Part shown: positions 11,776 to 24,302 of the stretch, piece by piece
How the letters are laid out: every line of letters begins with the position of its first letter
Numbering within the stretch: position 1 is the first letter of the stretch
Source of the DNA: Diphasiastrum complanatum
Lineage: Eukaryota > Streptophyta > Lycopodiopsida > Lycopodiales > Lycopodiaceae
Assembly (NCBI GenBank): GCA_029204225.1
Contig: CM055109.1
Span: 39,283,886-39,347,885 of the forward strand
Direction: 5' to 3'
DNA: 64,000 bases
Position numbers and translations under genes: made by a program
Notes under the pieces: model-generated
Databases searched by the model: none
The model's input: only the letters and a program-made list of their open reading frames with translations
Told to the model about the DNA's origin: nothing

Positions 11776-12850
11776 ACTGGAGGAGCGGGAGCTTGGATAG
11801 AAGAGAATCCAGGTTTGTTAGTGTGTTTGCTTACAAGTGATTGGCGAGTCTAACAGCTCATGGATTTGGGTAACGATGTAGCCAACGAGGTGGCTCTATT
11901 CAGTTTGTAGAAACTCAGAGGTGTTGAAAGATTGGCAGTTTGTTTGCAGAGATATGAGCATGGACAATGTTGTGTTTCTTCTTGATGTAGAATGCAATGG
12001 AGTGCAAGTGGCAACGATGTCAAATGTTTACAGATCCCCTGATCCAGAGGATCTGTTGGTTTTCCTTTGTCTTCTTTATTTCTTGCTTACAGCTTAACGG
12101 TTGGTATTCTGCCTGTTAGCAGAGGCTGTGAGCACTTCTTGATATTATCTTTCTTGTTTAAAGGCCCATATTAGGCAGAAGGGACAGATTGGTCATTGTA
12201 GTATAGTTTTTTTTTCTGTCTGTCAAAGGACTACTTAGGGTCGAACTCTCTTGAATGCACTTACATTCTAAACAAGATGCAAGCCATGAACGCTCATTCA
12301 CAGATCAGCATACAACCCAAATGAACATTCAGTAGATTCTACAGCTAAAACGAATTGAATCAGAGCCTACAATATACTAACACTGAGCTACACTTGCATA
12401 AATTGACAAAACAAGAAACAAGAACTAATCTACAACATTTTAGGAGTCCAAGAATCAAGAAACCAACCAACCTTTTGATTCTTGGACACCCCAAGAACAT
12501 CAAGAACTGGAATGTCAGAGAATATGCAAGATTTACACCACAGATCCAGCCTATTTAGTTTACATGAATGTTGGTTCCTACATTAATCCACAAACAAGGA
12601 AAGAAACTAATCCACTCTACGAAAGCAACAAATCTAATCCACTCTACAGTCCACAACCGCACACACAAGGAGGGAAGGGCAAGATCATAACTGCATCACT
12701 CAAGAAACAAGCATGATCAAGGAGCTCAATGGATGCACAAAACTCGTGAAGGCTCTTCTCATTTCAGCATGGAGTTGATAGAATTCACAAAAAGCTCCTC
12801 TTCACAAAGAGGGAGTCTCTTAAATAAGCAAGAGAGCTCCTTAGGTGGCA
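11776..12850 (-). repeat. Repeat-rich unit R, copy 1: single-copy part
   Basis: Non-coding. The stretch 12200-12800 is an inverted, diverged copy of 40130-40560: on the minus strand both contain the same succession of an AAACTAAATAGGCTGG-like block, CAGTTCTTGAT and CAAGAATC/GATTCTTGGAC words. Upstream (11.8-12.1 kb) a segment with AAATGTTTACAGATC resembles the GCGCCAAATGTTCACAAG stretch near 40800. No ORF of note. Confidence 0.6.
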
Positions 12851-13557
12851 TCCTAGTGGAATTTTCACATTTCACAAATTACAAGTGGAATAATGCTATC
12901 CACTAGAGGTCACCATCAAAAGGTGTCTCACTCTACTTTCTTTAAGAGGAGTCTACTTGCATTTATTACATTTGCTTAGAAATATTAGTTTCTATATGGT
13001 CATCCCATCTTTCGGGATTCACCACGAGGCTTACACAGTTCTTGCATGTCTTTACTAACTAGTATTCCTCGGCTCTCAGTTTTCATTAGTCTCGTCTTCT
13101 CAGAGACCTCCTCGGTCTAAGGTGAGAGGTGCTCTTGAGTTGCTCTATCCGAGTATCTTGGGGATTCGTCAGAATCAGCCAACATTTTTGCAATCTACTT
13201 GAAACTAACTCTTACAGGCTTTCATACAGATCCGGGATAGTACCCTGGAGCTACTGCCAGTCATGCGAGGGTTAACTCTCACTGGTTTTGGAAAGAATAA
13301 AATCTGATGGGATTTTTGGCTCTTTTTCTCTCCAAAATGTAGATTGGTATATTTTTTGGATTTTTTCAAGTTTTGGTTTGGATGTCAAGCCCTTAGAGGC
13401 TGTTCAGGGCCTCTTCTATCCTCTCACACCTCCTTCGCTAGTTGGGAACAGTCCAAACACAACAAAATATAGAAAGCTAACTATCTATCCACCTAAAACT
13501 ACTCTAAAAAGCAAGAAATAACTAAAATGGCAGCTATACTAGTTAGAGAGAACCTAT
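12851..13557. other. Probable leader of a gypsy element, no gene seen
   Basis: Non-coding, AT-rich. It lies between unit R and a gypsy primer-binding site and so probably includes the 5' leader of a minus-strand element. No protein motif recognised. Confidence 0.4.
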
Positions 13558-13574
13558 CCCCGACAACGGCGCCA
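13558..13574 (-). promoter_or_regulatory. Primer-binding site of a gypsy element
   Basis: The minus strand reads TGGCGCCGTTGTCGGGGA, the form typical of tRNA primer-binding sites in plant Tat/Athila-type gypsy elements. It borders the LTR start at 13576 on the side expected for a minus-strand element. Confidence 0.75.
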
Positions 13575-13575
13575 C

Positions 13576-14365
13576 TGTAGGGACATAGATATGGTCGGTG
13601 AACAGCCCTTCCGCCTGTCAAAGATCACTAGGATAGGCACCTAACTATGCAAAGATGCTACTTTTAGTTATTTCACTACTCTTCTGCTTAACTCTACTCA
13701 CCTTTAACATTACCCACCATTAACTCTACACCACTGAACTAACATTCCACTTGATTTTAGAGTGAAGGGAAAGGAGAGGATAGAAGAGAAAGAGAGAATG
13801 AGAAGGAGAGGTTTGAGATGGAGGTTAACTCAAATGCTCAATATCATTATGGAGAAACTTTAACTAGCATAAACTAAAAACATGGAAAATGGTCACAACA
13901 ACAGCATAAGCAAAGAGTGATTAGCAATTGAGGATGTTTGAGCTCCCAAAATAATAGTCTCCTTCTCTCTATTAAGCATGAAAAATAGAGTACAATTGGT
14001 GCCGTTTTATAAAAGGGAAAGCCCATGCCCCAAAATCCTATTGGCTAATATGTGCATTGATCCTATCCATTCATTTTGGACCCACTTAATCCAACGGTCC
14101 ACAAAAAGTACATTAGAAATCACAAGACTCATGTGAGTCCAAAATTGGACCCAACTTAAAAAAGTTTAATACTAAGTTCTAACTTGACTTTGGGCCTCAA
14201 GTTTTATTTTGATTACAAAAGAGGCCCCCAAGTCTAATATTTCTATTTACATTTAACTTGCGTGCTCATTGGGCCATGGGCTTATACGTGCAGGAAGCCA
14301 TGCCCTCGCAACACATTTATTCACCAACTTTATTTATTTGCTCTGTGTTAGGAATACCCCCAACA
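13576..14365 (-). repeat. 5' LTR of a minus-strand gypsy element
   Basis: Begins with TGTAGGGACATAG next to the primer-binding site and is judged to end at CCCCCAACA (14365), like the CCAACA end of element E's LTRs. About 790 bp. No second copy is in the window. It may be the 5' LTR of the element that supplied the pol fragment and long ORF at 4-10 kb, now interrupted by unit R; that link is inference. Confidence 0.6.
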
Positions 14366-15720
14366 ATGAATTGGAATTCTTTTATGAAGTTGGAATTTGT
14401 AAATAATTTCCAAGAACTTCATATACTTGTAATTTCTTTTTGAGACACTTTGATCAAGAAGTAGAGGGACTTCATGGAGGAAAAACCGGTGGTATGGGAC
14501 ACATGCGATTCCAAAATGAAGATCTAAAACCAATTGGATCAGTTGACCGTAGTAAGGCCGTGAATCTAATTTTTGCCAAATACTATGGCTCATAGAACGG
14601 GTGTTTTGTCAGAAATTTGAGATATTGGTCATAACCCCTTATGGATATCTCAAATTTACAAAACCGGAAACCTACGAGCTATTTTTGTATAAAATATATA
14701 TTTGTGAATTTCTTAAACATCTATTAATCTGATTTCTTATGAGTACTTACTTGGAAGGTAATTTTTATTACCCGTTGACCTTGGACGATGTCACATGAAT
14801 GGTTAATGCAATTGTTTTCTAAATGTTTTCCTTGTATGAATTTTCAAAAAGTCCTTTTCTGATTTACGGGTTAATTCTCAGTGTTGGTAATAAAGAAAAT
14901 CTTTTGATAAGTCATTCACAATTTAAAATTGACATCTAGTTTTTGTGACCTAAATGTGTTGGGACATTATCAGTATTTGGTTATGATGATGCAACACCTT
15001 TATTGACTTTCAAGATTTTCTCGGATCTCTTCTTTAAGACTTCTCCTAGAGCAAATCTAGATTGATATGCGCCCGTGTGGTTTCCTATTAAAAGAGAGAG
15101 AAGTAGGAAAAAAAAAAAGAGTTATTAAGGAGAAACATCTATCATAGGCAATATATATAGAGTAGAGTCCTGTGCATGAACCCATGTAGGTCAACTATAA
15201 ATAGGCCACAGCTCTTCATGCATTCCTCCTGCCTATATCCATCACACGTACATGAACTACTCCATATGTCTCAATTAGAGTGTCTGGGATACTCTCAAGG
15301 TAATTAGTCACAAACACGCCTCGACATAGAATTAAATTTCAGCGTGACCAATAATCTTGAACACTGGAGGGCCGGTCTACCATATTAGGACTATTCCATG
15401 TCCTTAGTTGAATATGGCCATAACACATATAGTAGAAGGTGTTGTTGATATTGCATTGAATGCTTGTCACAAGAGCATTTGCTCAATATGGATCACAAAC
15501 AACACATGATTCCAGCATAAATGCGGCATAAATTCTAATGCTCAATCTTCTGCTGCTTAGTAAATACGAACTGAATGTATATATACACAACATACTTGTG
15601 ATTAAAAGAATTCCTTTAAAATTACAAGACTAGTTTAGTTTAACCAAATATTGGTCGTGAATGTACTTACCAAATATTTGATGTACTATGACATCTATAC
15701 AATCATGTATGTGTATAATG
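14366..15720. other. No recognisable gene
   Basis: AT-rich, with short frames only. A minus frame at 14348-14593 overlaps the LTR end and matches nothing I know. Confidence 0.4.
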
Positions 15721-15845
15721 GTCAGATCAGTAGATCGTCAAAGTAGCCAGATCAGTCGATCGTCGAAGCAGTCGGATCAGTCGATCGTCGAAGTAGTCGG
15801 ATCAGTCGATCGTCAAAGTAGTTGGACCAGTCGATCGTCAAAGTA
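15721..15845. repeat. Five-copy 25-bp tandem repeat with a CGATCG palindrome
   Basis: Five consecutive 25-bp units in exact phase, consensus GTCGGATCAGTCGATCGTCR plus AAGTA. The end units are the most diverged. Unrelated in sequence to the GGTTGAGAT arrays despite the equal length. Confidence 0.93.
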
Positions 15846-16066
15846 GTCAGAGATGGCCAAGTTTTCAAGCTGCTTCAAACAATTTGAAATGTCATTCGAA
15901 TGTAGATACAAATGGAAATTAATACCCTTTACTGCGGAGATGAAGATTAGCCGGAAGGTCCAGGTATTCGTCCTTTTCGGTTGATTCGATTCTGTGTAAA
16001 ATGTTGCAGATGTCGAGTTGTTTTATAGAAATCCGTGTATTATACCAGACATTACTCTACACACAG

Positions 16067-16591
16067 AACAAAGATAGCTTACTCTTTCTCTCTCATAAAA
16101 AGTATAATAACATGCAATCCCAATAACAATCAGATCTAGCAATTAGCAAAATCCAAATAAAGCATGAGAGAAGGAGGAAAAGTGATAGAGAGCAAGGACA
16201 TTCATTAATCCATTTCTGAAGAAAACCAATCTGCTTTAGTGAAATGAGAAAATGAACATGTGTAGGAACTTGAGTTGGTCCTTTTTTATAATAGAGAGGA
16301 GGACTCTGGCCTCTGAATCATATTGGTCTATTTCTGCCTTTCTAATTAGTCAAATTTTAAAAAGAGTGAGAACCATCCAAATTGGAGGGAAACCCAACTT
16401 TATTCACTAACTTGACATTTAGGCCCTACGATATTAAAAGTTCCGCAAAAAGGCCTAAAGTCCTTTTGTTGACTTGTAACTAATCAAATCTCTATGTGAT
16501 CATCGGGTTGGACTTACACACGCAGAGTGCCAAATCCCTCTAGCTTATTAACTAAGGTAAGGGTTGCCTTGGGATCCGCAAATCCTCCAAC
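16067..16591 (-). repeat. Truncated 3' LTR of gypsy element E
   Basis: Closely matches 20582-21121 (the right copy has about 14 bp extra in a CT-rich stretch). The first ~195 bp of the full LTR are missing on this side. It ends in CCAACA at 16591, where the element interior begins. Confidence 0.85.
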
Positions 16592-17700
16592 ATTATCACT
16601 CACCAAAATTGGTGGCGGTCCCACGACACCTGCGAGATGCAGTTATTGGAGATTTTTATTGGCTTTGCGCCGAATCTTTATTGAATGGTACTGCACCTTC
16701 CCCATAAAGTCGAGACGAGCAGTATTAAAATCCAAATTATGGGACAAAAAACAATGATGGACTCCTACAATCCACTTTGAGGTCTTCCAAGATGTGAAGT
16801 GAGATTCCTAGGAGCCTCCCATCATTGCTGCATGAAAATATAAACGAGCAACCGACAACTGATCTTTAATATTCTCTAAGGCCATAGGATTATTTGGATC
16901 GAATGCTAGAGGAGGGAGGCAATCGTTCCATCTGGTTGCCACTGATGCCAACAGAGTTAAATCTTTTTCAAACAGTGTCGATTGTCACATTGTCAGACCT
17001 GGAGAGTGGACATACTCTCATTAATATGCTCGTAAGGCCCAGTGAAAGTCTACTGATATTGTCCAATTGTAGGAATGATGGATTATTGGCCAATTGGGCG
17101 TATGGATTGTGATCTTTTCCATAGCCAATCCCAAATCTTTCCATTTATTTCTTCTCGGCATTGGCACATAATAGAGATCTACCCGCAGTTGGCGAGGGCT
17201 GGCCACATAACTCCTGATTGATTCCACAGTTTTATTGTGGTTTTATTGTTGATTCATTAGGAACATTACGCACTCCAAATCTGGTCGGATCCATATGATT
17301 GAGAATCTGCTCATCTGTAAGTTTTGCATTGTCATCATAAGTCAAGGCATGACTCACATGTATGAGATCATCTTCAATCGGATCTGGTATAGGTTTCGTT
17401 GATATCCAGGCTACATTCAGCACATTCAATGGACATGTGATTGGTGTATCCAAAGTTTGATCTAATAATGAAATCTCACTCGAATCTGATTGATTATCTT
17501 GTTGACACATATATCATATTGTACAATCAGTCGTTGCAAGAGCTTCATTCCAGTTGACAGTATCTGTTTGAGAATTGTAATGAACTCCCAAATTTTTCTC
17601 TGGATGGTCACAAGTATGATTCATTGTTGATGAATCATCATCCTCTTTTTGAACCACTGTTTGGTTTGATAGTCCAAGTTGCAGGATCAACTTTGACTGC
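16592..17700 (-). pseudogene. Element E ORF downstream of protease, with the RVDLYY segment
   Basis: Minus-strand frames broken by stops. Recognisable pieces are an acidic linker at 17232-17510, and at 17021-17227 the segment RVDLYYVPMPRRNKW followed by NWPIIHHS. The same arrangement (RVDLFYMPLKRINPW, then NWPIILEI) ends the long ORF at 4018-4533, so the two elements share a domain. I do not know the domain. No RT, RNase H or integrase lies between the protease and the LTR. Confidence 0.5.
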
Positions 17701-18060
17701 ACGTTCACGATCTCAAAAGTGATTTTTCCAGTACCCTAGTTATGAATTACTTGCGCAACTCATAACCATAGATGTTCCAATAGAACTCGGTAGACATTTG
17801 GCGCTTCTGGTAAGTCCATTACTACAAAAGTAATGACAAACTGTACTCCCACAATTCTGACAGGTATATCTTCAACCATTTCTCACGGACGAACTGTCGT
17901 TCGATCAGGGGTAATGGCAAAAGTTGTAGGCTTGATCTTTGTAAGGCCCCATTTTGCACATAGCTTTGTAGAAATCAGGTTAACTCCTGAACCGCGATCT
18001 ATCACAACTGTTTTCTTAGGAAATTGTCTATGATGTATTTGCAGAGTGATGTCTTTTTGT
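17701..18060 (-). pseudogene. Element E retropepsin-like protease
   Basis: The minus strand encodes a plant gypsy aspartic protease signature: a hydrophobic strand, the DRGSG active-site turn (usually D-S/T/G-G; 17985-18003), then VNLISTKLCAKWGL, VRPWEMVEDIPVRIVG, FVVMDLPEA and the LLG-type W-L end. It is in frame for most of its length, with a stop after VIHN near 17740. The turn carries Arg after the Asp, so activity is doubtful. Confidence 0.75.
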
Positions 18061-18105
18061 TCACTTTTTCAAGCTGCTCTGACATGGAGTACTTCATTAG
18101 ATTCT

Positions 18106-19336
18106 TCAAATCCAGCACAAAAAAGTGGCTCTTGATGGAGTTCTAGGTCTACTTGAGTTAATTTTTGCGATCTTGCTAGACAAATTATTCATGAGCAGTT
18201 CTATCTGTGACGCTTCCGGTTCAGTCATCTTGAAGGGTTCTTCATGATGATGCAACTGATCATTCATATCTATACGTGAATTTCTTGGTGGCTGCAATGG
18301 TGAAGAACGTACTTCGGCTGTTGCTTTAGCAGCTTTCAGGTCCTCTTCTTCTTGCAGATGTCTAATCCACTGCGTCATATCCTAATATCGTCGTTTTTCT
18401 GCATGAAGATTGGGATAGACTCCAGATGTTGTTGGTATATCGTTCAATGGTATAGAATCAGTAGGTACTGGATCTGCTACTGGTTCTTTCTGCTTCTGTG
18501 CTCTGGTGACCACCATCAAGGGTACACTTGATTTCATTCTGAGCTTTTGGTCTTTGCTTGATTGTTATCAAATTTACAGGCACTGTAGCTGGTGATGGCT
18601 TTGGTCTTGCTGGACAGTCTTTATAACAATGCCCATAACCACAGTCACGACAGAATGGTACAATTTTTTTTTTATTTGGACATTCTGCAACTCTGTGATT
18701 TTCTCCACATGCAAATCATCCAAGCGGTGCTCTGGTCCAGTTTCTAGATGCTTGTTGTTGTGCGACAGCATAAATATCATATTGTTCTGAAGATCCACCT
18801 TCTTGCTCATTACCATAGTTCCATTGCTCGTCACTTATGTACAGTTTTGGTTCCATCAAATTGGCAGGAGGAGCGGAGTGCTTTGATGGGGCAGGTAAGG
18901 CTAAACATTCCGGGTATCCAAGAGCAGATTGTCGAGGTCTAGCTGCTGGATTTTCTCCATACTGTGGTTCTCAATATCCCATTTGGGCATACCGTTGCTG
19001 AATTATCCGAGGATTGAAGTTGCAAAAAGCAGTCTCATGATCAGGCAAATTACACAAATGGCGTACATTGATTTCCATTCATTTTTTCAATTGAAAACTC
19101 TCATTTATTGTGTGATTTTCTGTACAAATAGGACACCAGACAAATAGGAAACAACTTAAGTTTATCTTGAGGAAAAATTTTGCCATAGACTTCACAAGAT
19201 TCAGCATAGATCTGAAGAATCTAACTGGATCTGTTAATCCATTATATTTGGGTAGATCCAAACAAGGTGTTCTTCTAACAATAATTGGATTGACTTCCTG
19301 AGAAGCACCTCCTAGAACAGCTCCAGGAGCAGCCAT
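18106..19336 (-). pseudogene. Element E gag with CCHC zinc knuckle
   Basis: Starts at an ATG at 19336 on the minus strand (MAAPGAVLGGASQEV), includes the gypsy gag entry motif PKYNGLTDPVRFF, and reaches a zinc knuckle C-x2-C-x3-H-x4-C (CRDCGYGHCYKDC) near 18610-18650, then Ser/Glu-rich linkers. Several frameshifts and stops break it. It sits just upstream of the protease on the same strand, in normal gag-protease order. Confidence 0.7.
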
Positions 19337-20362
19337 CTTAACATATTCAAATCAAGCAAACAATGAGATTGGATCTGAATTTTTCAATCAAAAACTATCT
19401 CAGATCAGATCTGCTAGATCTATTCCACTTTTCAAGAATCTGATTCTATATCGTGAAAAAAATTTCAAAATTCAATCAATCGATACTTCTCAAAAATGAT
19501 AAATTTCTTAGAATCCAAATCAAAATATATAAGATTTGATCCAAATTTTGATAGAGACTTGATTTGGAAAATCAGAATCTAAAAATAGTATTTGCGAAGG
19601 TTCTCTAGACGAAGGTTGGCTCGGCAAAGGTTCAACAGTGCTATTTTGAAAAAAACTCTCTGATCAATTTTTCTAACAATTTTTAGGAAAATGACCTTCG
19701 CCGAACTCTCAGATGCAAGATCTGACACAGATAAAAAATAGGGTAAACTCGACGAAGGTTTTTGACACAAGAAAATATAGTTTCTATAGTTTGACGAGGG
19801 TAATGATCAAGATTTTCTATGATCTGGACAAAAAGAATCTTTGCCAAACTCAAAAATAGTATTTTACTATAAAAGAAATGTTCTAGAAACTCGGCGAAGG
19901 TTCTGGCAAAGGATCAAGAGCAATATGGGTATTTTTGCAAAAAAATGATTTTTTTGACCAAAAATATGACAATATGACAACTAATCCTTTGGAGACCTTC
20001 TATTTTTGGTATTATTCTTCGCCGACCTGGCAGTAGATAGATCTAAATCACACCTATGCACAATGAATCGGGCAAAAATTCTTTTTCTGTATTTTTAGGG
20101 TTTTGATGATTTTTTTGATTTTTTTTTTATGGTTTTTCTGATGTTTTTGAAAATCTGTTGGGAATCTGGATAGATTGGTGATCTGGATAGATTTCTCTGT
20201 TCTACAATCAGAATAGGTTTCAAACAAGCAAATCCACTCAAATCAAGAAAAATAACTCCCAAACTAATCCTAATGCAGATCTAACACTATTCATGCAATG
20301 ACAAGATGCCTAATGCAAGCTAACCATCCAAAAACATGCTACAAACAGAAAAATTGGCGTAG
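19337..20362 (-). other. 5' leader of element E
   Basis: About 1 kb of AT-rich non-coding DNA between primer-binding site and gag. It contains scattered copies of words like TTCGCCGAACT / GGCGAAGGTT on alternating strands. Confidence 0.5.
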
Positions 20363-20381
20363 CTCCCCAGCAACGGCGCCA
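20363..20381 (-). promoter_or_regulatory. Primer-binding site of element E
   Basis: The minus strand reads TGGCGCCGTTGCTGGGGAG, four bases inside the LTR start. Same type as the site at 13558. Confidence 0.85.
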
Positions 20382-20385
20382 AAAT

Positions 20386-21121
20386 TGTAGTGGATTTCTT
20401 TCCTTGCCTAACTTGAATCCAAGATCTAGTCAATCTAGCATCAAAGAAACGGAGTTAGTTGTCACACATAGATTCGTTCCCATGAGAGCGATAGTATAGT
20501 TCAGATTTCAACATGAATAGAGGATTCACATCTAATTCTAACATCCATTAACCCTACGATCCATTAACACTACGCATCCACAACAAAGATAGCTTACTCT
20601 TTCTCTCTCTCCCTTTCTCTCTCATAAAAAGTATAATAACATGCAATCCCAATAACAATCAAATCCAACAATTAGCAAAATCCAAAGAAAGCATGAGAGC
20701 TGGAAGAAAAGTGATAGAGAGAAAGGACATTCATCAATAAATCTATGAAGAAAACCAATCTACTTTATTGAAATTAGAAAATGAATATGTGTAGGAACTC
20801 GAGTTGGTCCCTTTTTATAATAGAGAGGAGGACCCTGGCCTCTGAATCCTATTGGTCCATTTCTGCCTCCCTAATTATTCAAATTTAAAAAAGAGTGAGA
20901 ACTATCCAAATTGGAGGGAAACCCAACTTTATTCACTAACTTGACATCTAGGCCCTGTGACATTAAAAGTCTCGCAAAAAGGCCTAAAGTCCTTTTATTG
21001 ACTTGTAACTAATCAAATCTCTATGTGATCATCGGGTTGGACTTACACACGTAGGGTGCCAAATCCCTCTCACTTATTAACTAAGGTTAGGGTTGCCTTG
21101 GAATCCGCAAACCTTCCAACA
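20386..21121 (-). repeat. 5' LTR of gypsy element E
   Basis: 736 bp from TGTAGTGGATTTC to CCTTCCAACA. It matches the truncated left LTR at 16067-16591. The following base begins a copia reading frame, so E inserted into copia piece F; the flank GAGTC (21122-21126) cannot be matched because the left LTR end is lost. Confidence 0.85.
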
Positions 21122-21666
21122 GAGTCTGTTATCAGTAAGTAGAATCATTGATTTAGGTCATAGGATAGAGTTTGAGTCTGATCAATGCCGAACTATCGAT
21201 AGGACAAATAAGATCCTTGCACTTGGCAAGAGGCATGGATACTTATATAGACTGACACATTGTTATTATGGCACTAGTCAAGCCTTGGAAACCTCTGTTC
21301 TTGTCAAGCATTACTATGACATGACAAATTAGGACACTTGAATCATACATCTATGTCAAACATGTCTAAACAATCCCTAGCACTTGATCTCGACTATCCA
21401 ACCGACAAAGTCGAGCTCCCTGTCTGTCATAGCTGTACTGGAAAGCGAACTAGGATTCCTTTTAGATCGTGTCATAGGCATGCAACAAAAGATGTTCTAG
21501 ATGTTGTTCATTCAAATATGCATGGTCCAATGCAAACTCCGTCGTTGCTTGATGCAAAGTATTTCAAAACCTTCATTGACAAATATTCTAGAAGAACAGC
21601 TGTTTATTTTATTAAGCAAAAATCAGAGGCTTTCAAAATATTTCGACAATTCAAAGAGCGTGTAGA
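21122..21666 (+). pseudogene. Copia F fragment: protease end to integrase start
   Basis: The plus strand reads LLSVSRIIDLGHRIEF, GRRHGYL-like KRHGYLYRLT, then after frame changes the gag-pre-integrase LGHLNHTSMSNMSKQS, a CHSC zinc-finger half, LDVVHSNMHGPMQTPS (first catalytic Asp replaced by Asn in the HSD position) and FKTFIDKYSRRTAVYF. It is cut on the left by element E and on the right by an abrupt switch to minus-strand copia D at about 21667. Confidence 0.8.
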
Positions 21667-23647
21667 AATGGATCATAGAATACATTATAGATCCTATGAC
21701 GGACTGATAAGGGTATCTGCACATTTCTTGCTGTTCTATATGAGTTGTGGGACACATGTCTTTAGATAGTTTGGATTCTAGATTCATGGGTTTGTCTATC
21801 GGCTTATAGTCATCCATGCCATATCTGCGAAGTACATTGATTAGATAAGACTTTTGGCTTGATCGTTCTGCTTGCACGATCTTACAATCATCTCAAATTT
21901 TGATGAAAGCATAGATTTTGTTTCATGTAGTAATTGATTTGAATTGCTGATAATTAAATAATCTTCAACATACAATGCTATTTTAAAATAACTTGACCCT
22001 TTATGTTTGAGATATACATTTGAGTCTGCAGAGCAAGAAGCAAAATTATGCTGCAACAACAAGTGACTAATTCTTTCATACCAGGCCCTAGCAGCTTGCT
22101 TGAGGCCATACAGTGCCTTATGCAATTTACATACCAAATGCTCAGGGCCTTGAAGGATATAACCTTTTGGTTAATAAATGAATATTTTTTCTTGTACATA
22201 TCCGTGAATGAATGTTGTTTGGACATCCATCTGGTGAATGTCCAAATCCTCTGCAGTAGCTATAGCCAACAAGGTGCGAATAGATTGATGCTTTACCACT
22301 GGCCTGAAGGTGTTAGTGTAATCAAATTCTTTAACCACGAATCAAGCTTTCCATTTGGATATTGATCCATCTGGCTTAAGCTTTAACTTGGAGATCCATT
22401 TAGAGTCAATCAGTTTTATACCTGCAGGAGGATTAAGAAGACTCCAAGTCTTGTTCTTCATTAAAGAATCGTACTCAGCATCCATGGCAGCTTTCATTTG
22501 TCTGCATATGACATTGACAGAGCTTTTGCTACTGTGGCAGGTTCATCATGACTGATGATGAACGCTTGAGGGACAAAATGACTAGGTTGTTGTCATTGTC
22601 ATGTAGATCTTCGCACTACAGGTTCTTAAGAGATGTTTCTCCTAGGTGAATGACTGGGATAACTTCAGCTTGTGGTTGAGAACAGTCGTAGGTCTGGGCA
22701 TATTGATGGTAATGGAGTTGTTGGAACAAACTCCTACATTTTTTGTTTCTGCTTGAAATCATGAAACTTGTCTTCAAGGAAGACAACATTGCGGCTGACT
22801 TGTTTCAATATCATAAATGCAAAATGATTTATGCGATGTTGAATAGCCAATAAAAGATATACTTACAACTGATTGGGTCCAGTTTCTTTTTCAGATTAAA
22901 CGGTATTTGTGCATAGCAAAGACATCCAAACACACGTAGATGTTTCAAACTTGGTTTGTAATCGTAGTAGGCTTCAAACAGTGTTTAGGAGTCAATTGTC
23001 TTCATATTGAAATGATTTTGCAGATAACAAACGGTAGAAATTGCTTCAGCCCAAACTTTCTTGGATAATTGAGCGTTAAACATCACGGATTGTGCAACCT
23101 CCAACAATGTTTGATTCTTTCATTTAGCTACGCCATTCTGTCATGGTGTGTAGCTGGTTGTGAACTGAATGGTGCACGTCGCATGATGATAAATAGTCTG
23201 CCATTTCGTCAAACATGTACTCTCTCCCTGAATTAGACCATAGGGTCTTGATCCTCCAACCAATTTGGGTCTCAACAAACTACTTGAATTCTCTAGGACA
23301 ATTGAATGCTTTAGACTTGTTCTTTATGAACATGATCCTGGTGAATTGAGAGAGGTCATCTATAAAAGTGATGAAATATAGAGCATGGTGACCCAAAGAA
23401 GGCACACACATAGGACCACATAAAGTCACTATGAATTAGTGGCAGAAAGGACTTCACTCTTTTGGCTCATCCTCTTGGAAATTATGTTCTAGGTTGTTTC
23501 TCTAGTAAGCACATTCACAAATAATTTGATTTGTTGTGGATACAACATTAATATTCATGTCCTTGACTATACTATTATGATGCATGTACAAGATTGACCT
23601 TATGTTTAGATGACCTAATCTTTGATGCCAAACATGAGCATCAATGT
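21667..23647 (-). pseudogene. Copia D, integrase to reverse transcriptase part
   Basis: Minus-strand copia polyprotein full of stops. From 23647 leftward: WHQRLGHLNIRSI (integrase zinc finger), integrase core remnants with FITFIDDLSQFT-like text, a linker, then RT pieces LYGLKQAARAWYERI (about 22080), the active-site strand reading LYVEDYLIIS (a change from YVDD) near 21950, and YPYQSVIGSIMYSMI near 21680. RNase H and the 3' LTR are missing. Its gag/protease end continues at 42566, beyond the insertion of element C. Confidence 0.85.
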
Positions 23648-24302
23648 TGTGAAAAATACAGATCCTAAGTGGATCTAAACTCCAAGATCATTGGCTTGAA
23701 TGCTTGCACTCCAAACTACATAAGCTAGGAATTGGCAACACATTCTATGCTACCTAGAATGCAAAGAACTTGATCAAAAAGCATTTATCACAAATGGAAA
23801 CTTCCATAAACATCAAGTGCGGCCCAAAATAGCATTATACAGTCCATAATACATCAGCCTACCACTTTTGGAAAGCACCTAAGATCATACACAATAGCTT
23901 GAAGACAATACACACAACAATGCTCTCAATGGAGGAAGAAACAATGACAATGATCTATTGATCTCAATGAAGCATACAAAAGGTTTCTCCAACCTGTTCT
24001 CCACGACTTCCCTACTATTTATGGATGAGGAAGATGACTCTCTCTCCTCTCTCTAGAAGGTACTTGACCCTAGATATTCCCTATATAGGAAAAATAGCTA
24101 AAAATGGCTTATATGACCAAAATACATCAAAATGGTCTCATTTTGAAGGGTGTGAAGTTTGACACTTCATCATACTGAAAAAATACAGTAAATAAAAACA
24201 TTGTGGCCTGGTTCACACGTGTGAAACTCCAGAACCAAAACTATTTACAATTTTAGCCAATTTAGGCCTCAAACTAGCTAGGAAATGTTGACAATTTTCA
24301 CA
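23648..24302 (-). repeat. 3' LTR of copia B
   Basis: TGTGAAAAATACAG to TTTTCACA on the plus strand, ends TG...CA. It contains the 14-bp palindrome at 24212-24225 and a TATA-like CTATATAG near 24080. The terminal bases also carry the stop codon of the polyprotein (24298-24300). Confidence 0.97.
24212..24225. promoter_or_regulatory. Palindrome TTCACACGTGTGAA in the copia B LTR
   Basis: Perfect 14-bp palindrome with a central G-box CACGTG. Identical copies occur at 29988-30001 (other B LTR), 30289-30302 (element C LTR) and 37819-37832 (copia A LTR). G-boxes are bZIP/bHLH sites in plants; a role as LTR enhancer is inferred. Confidence 0.7.
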
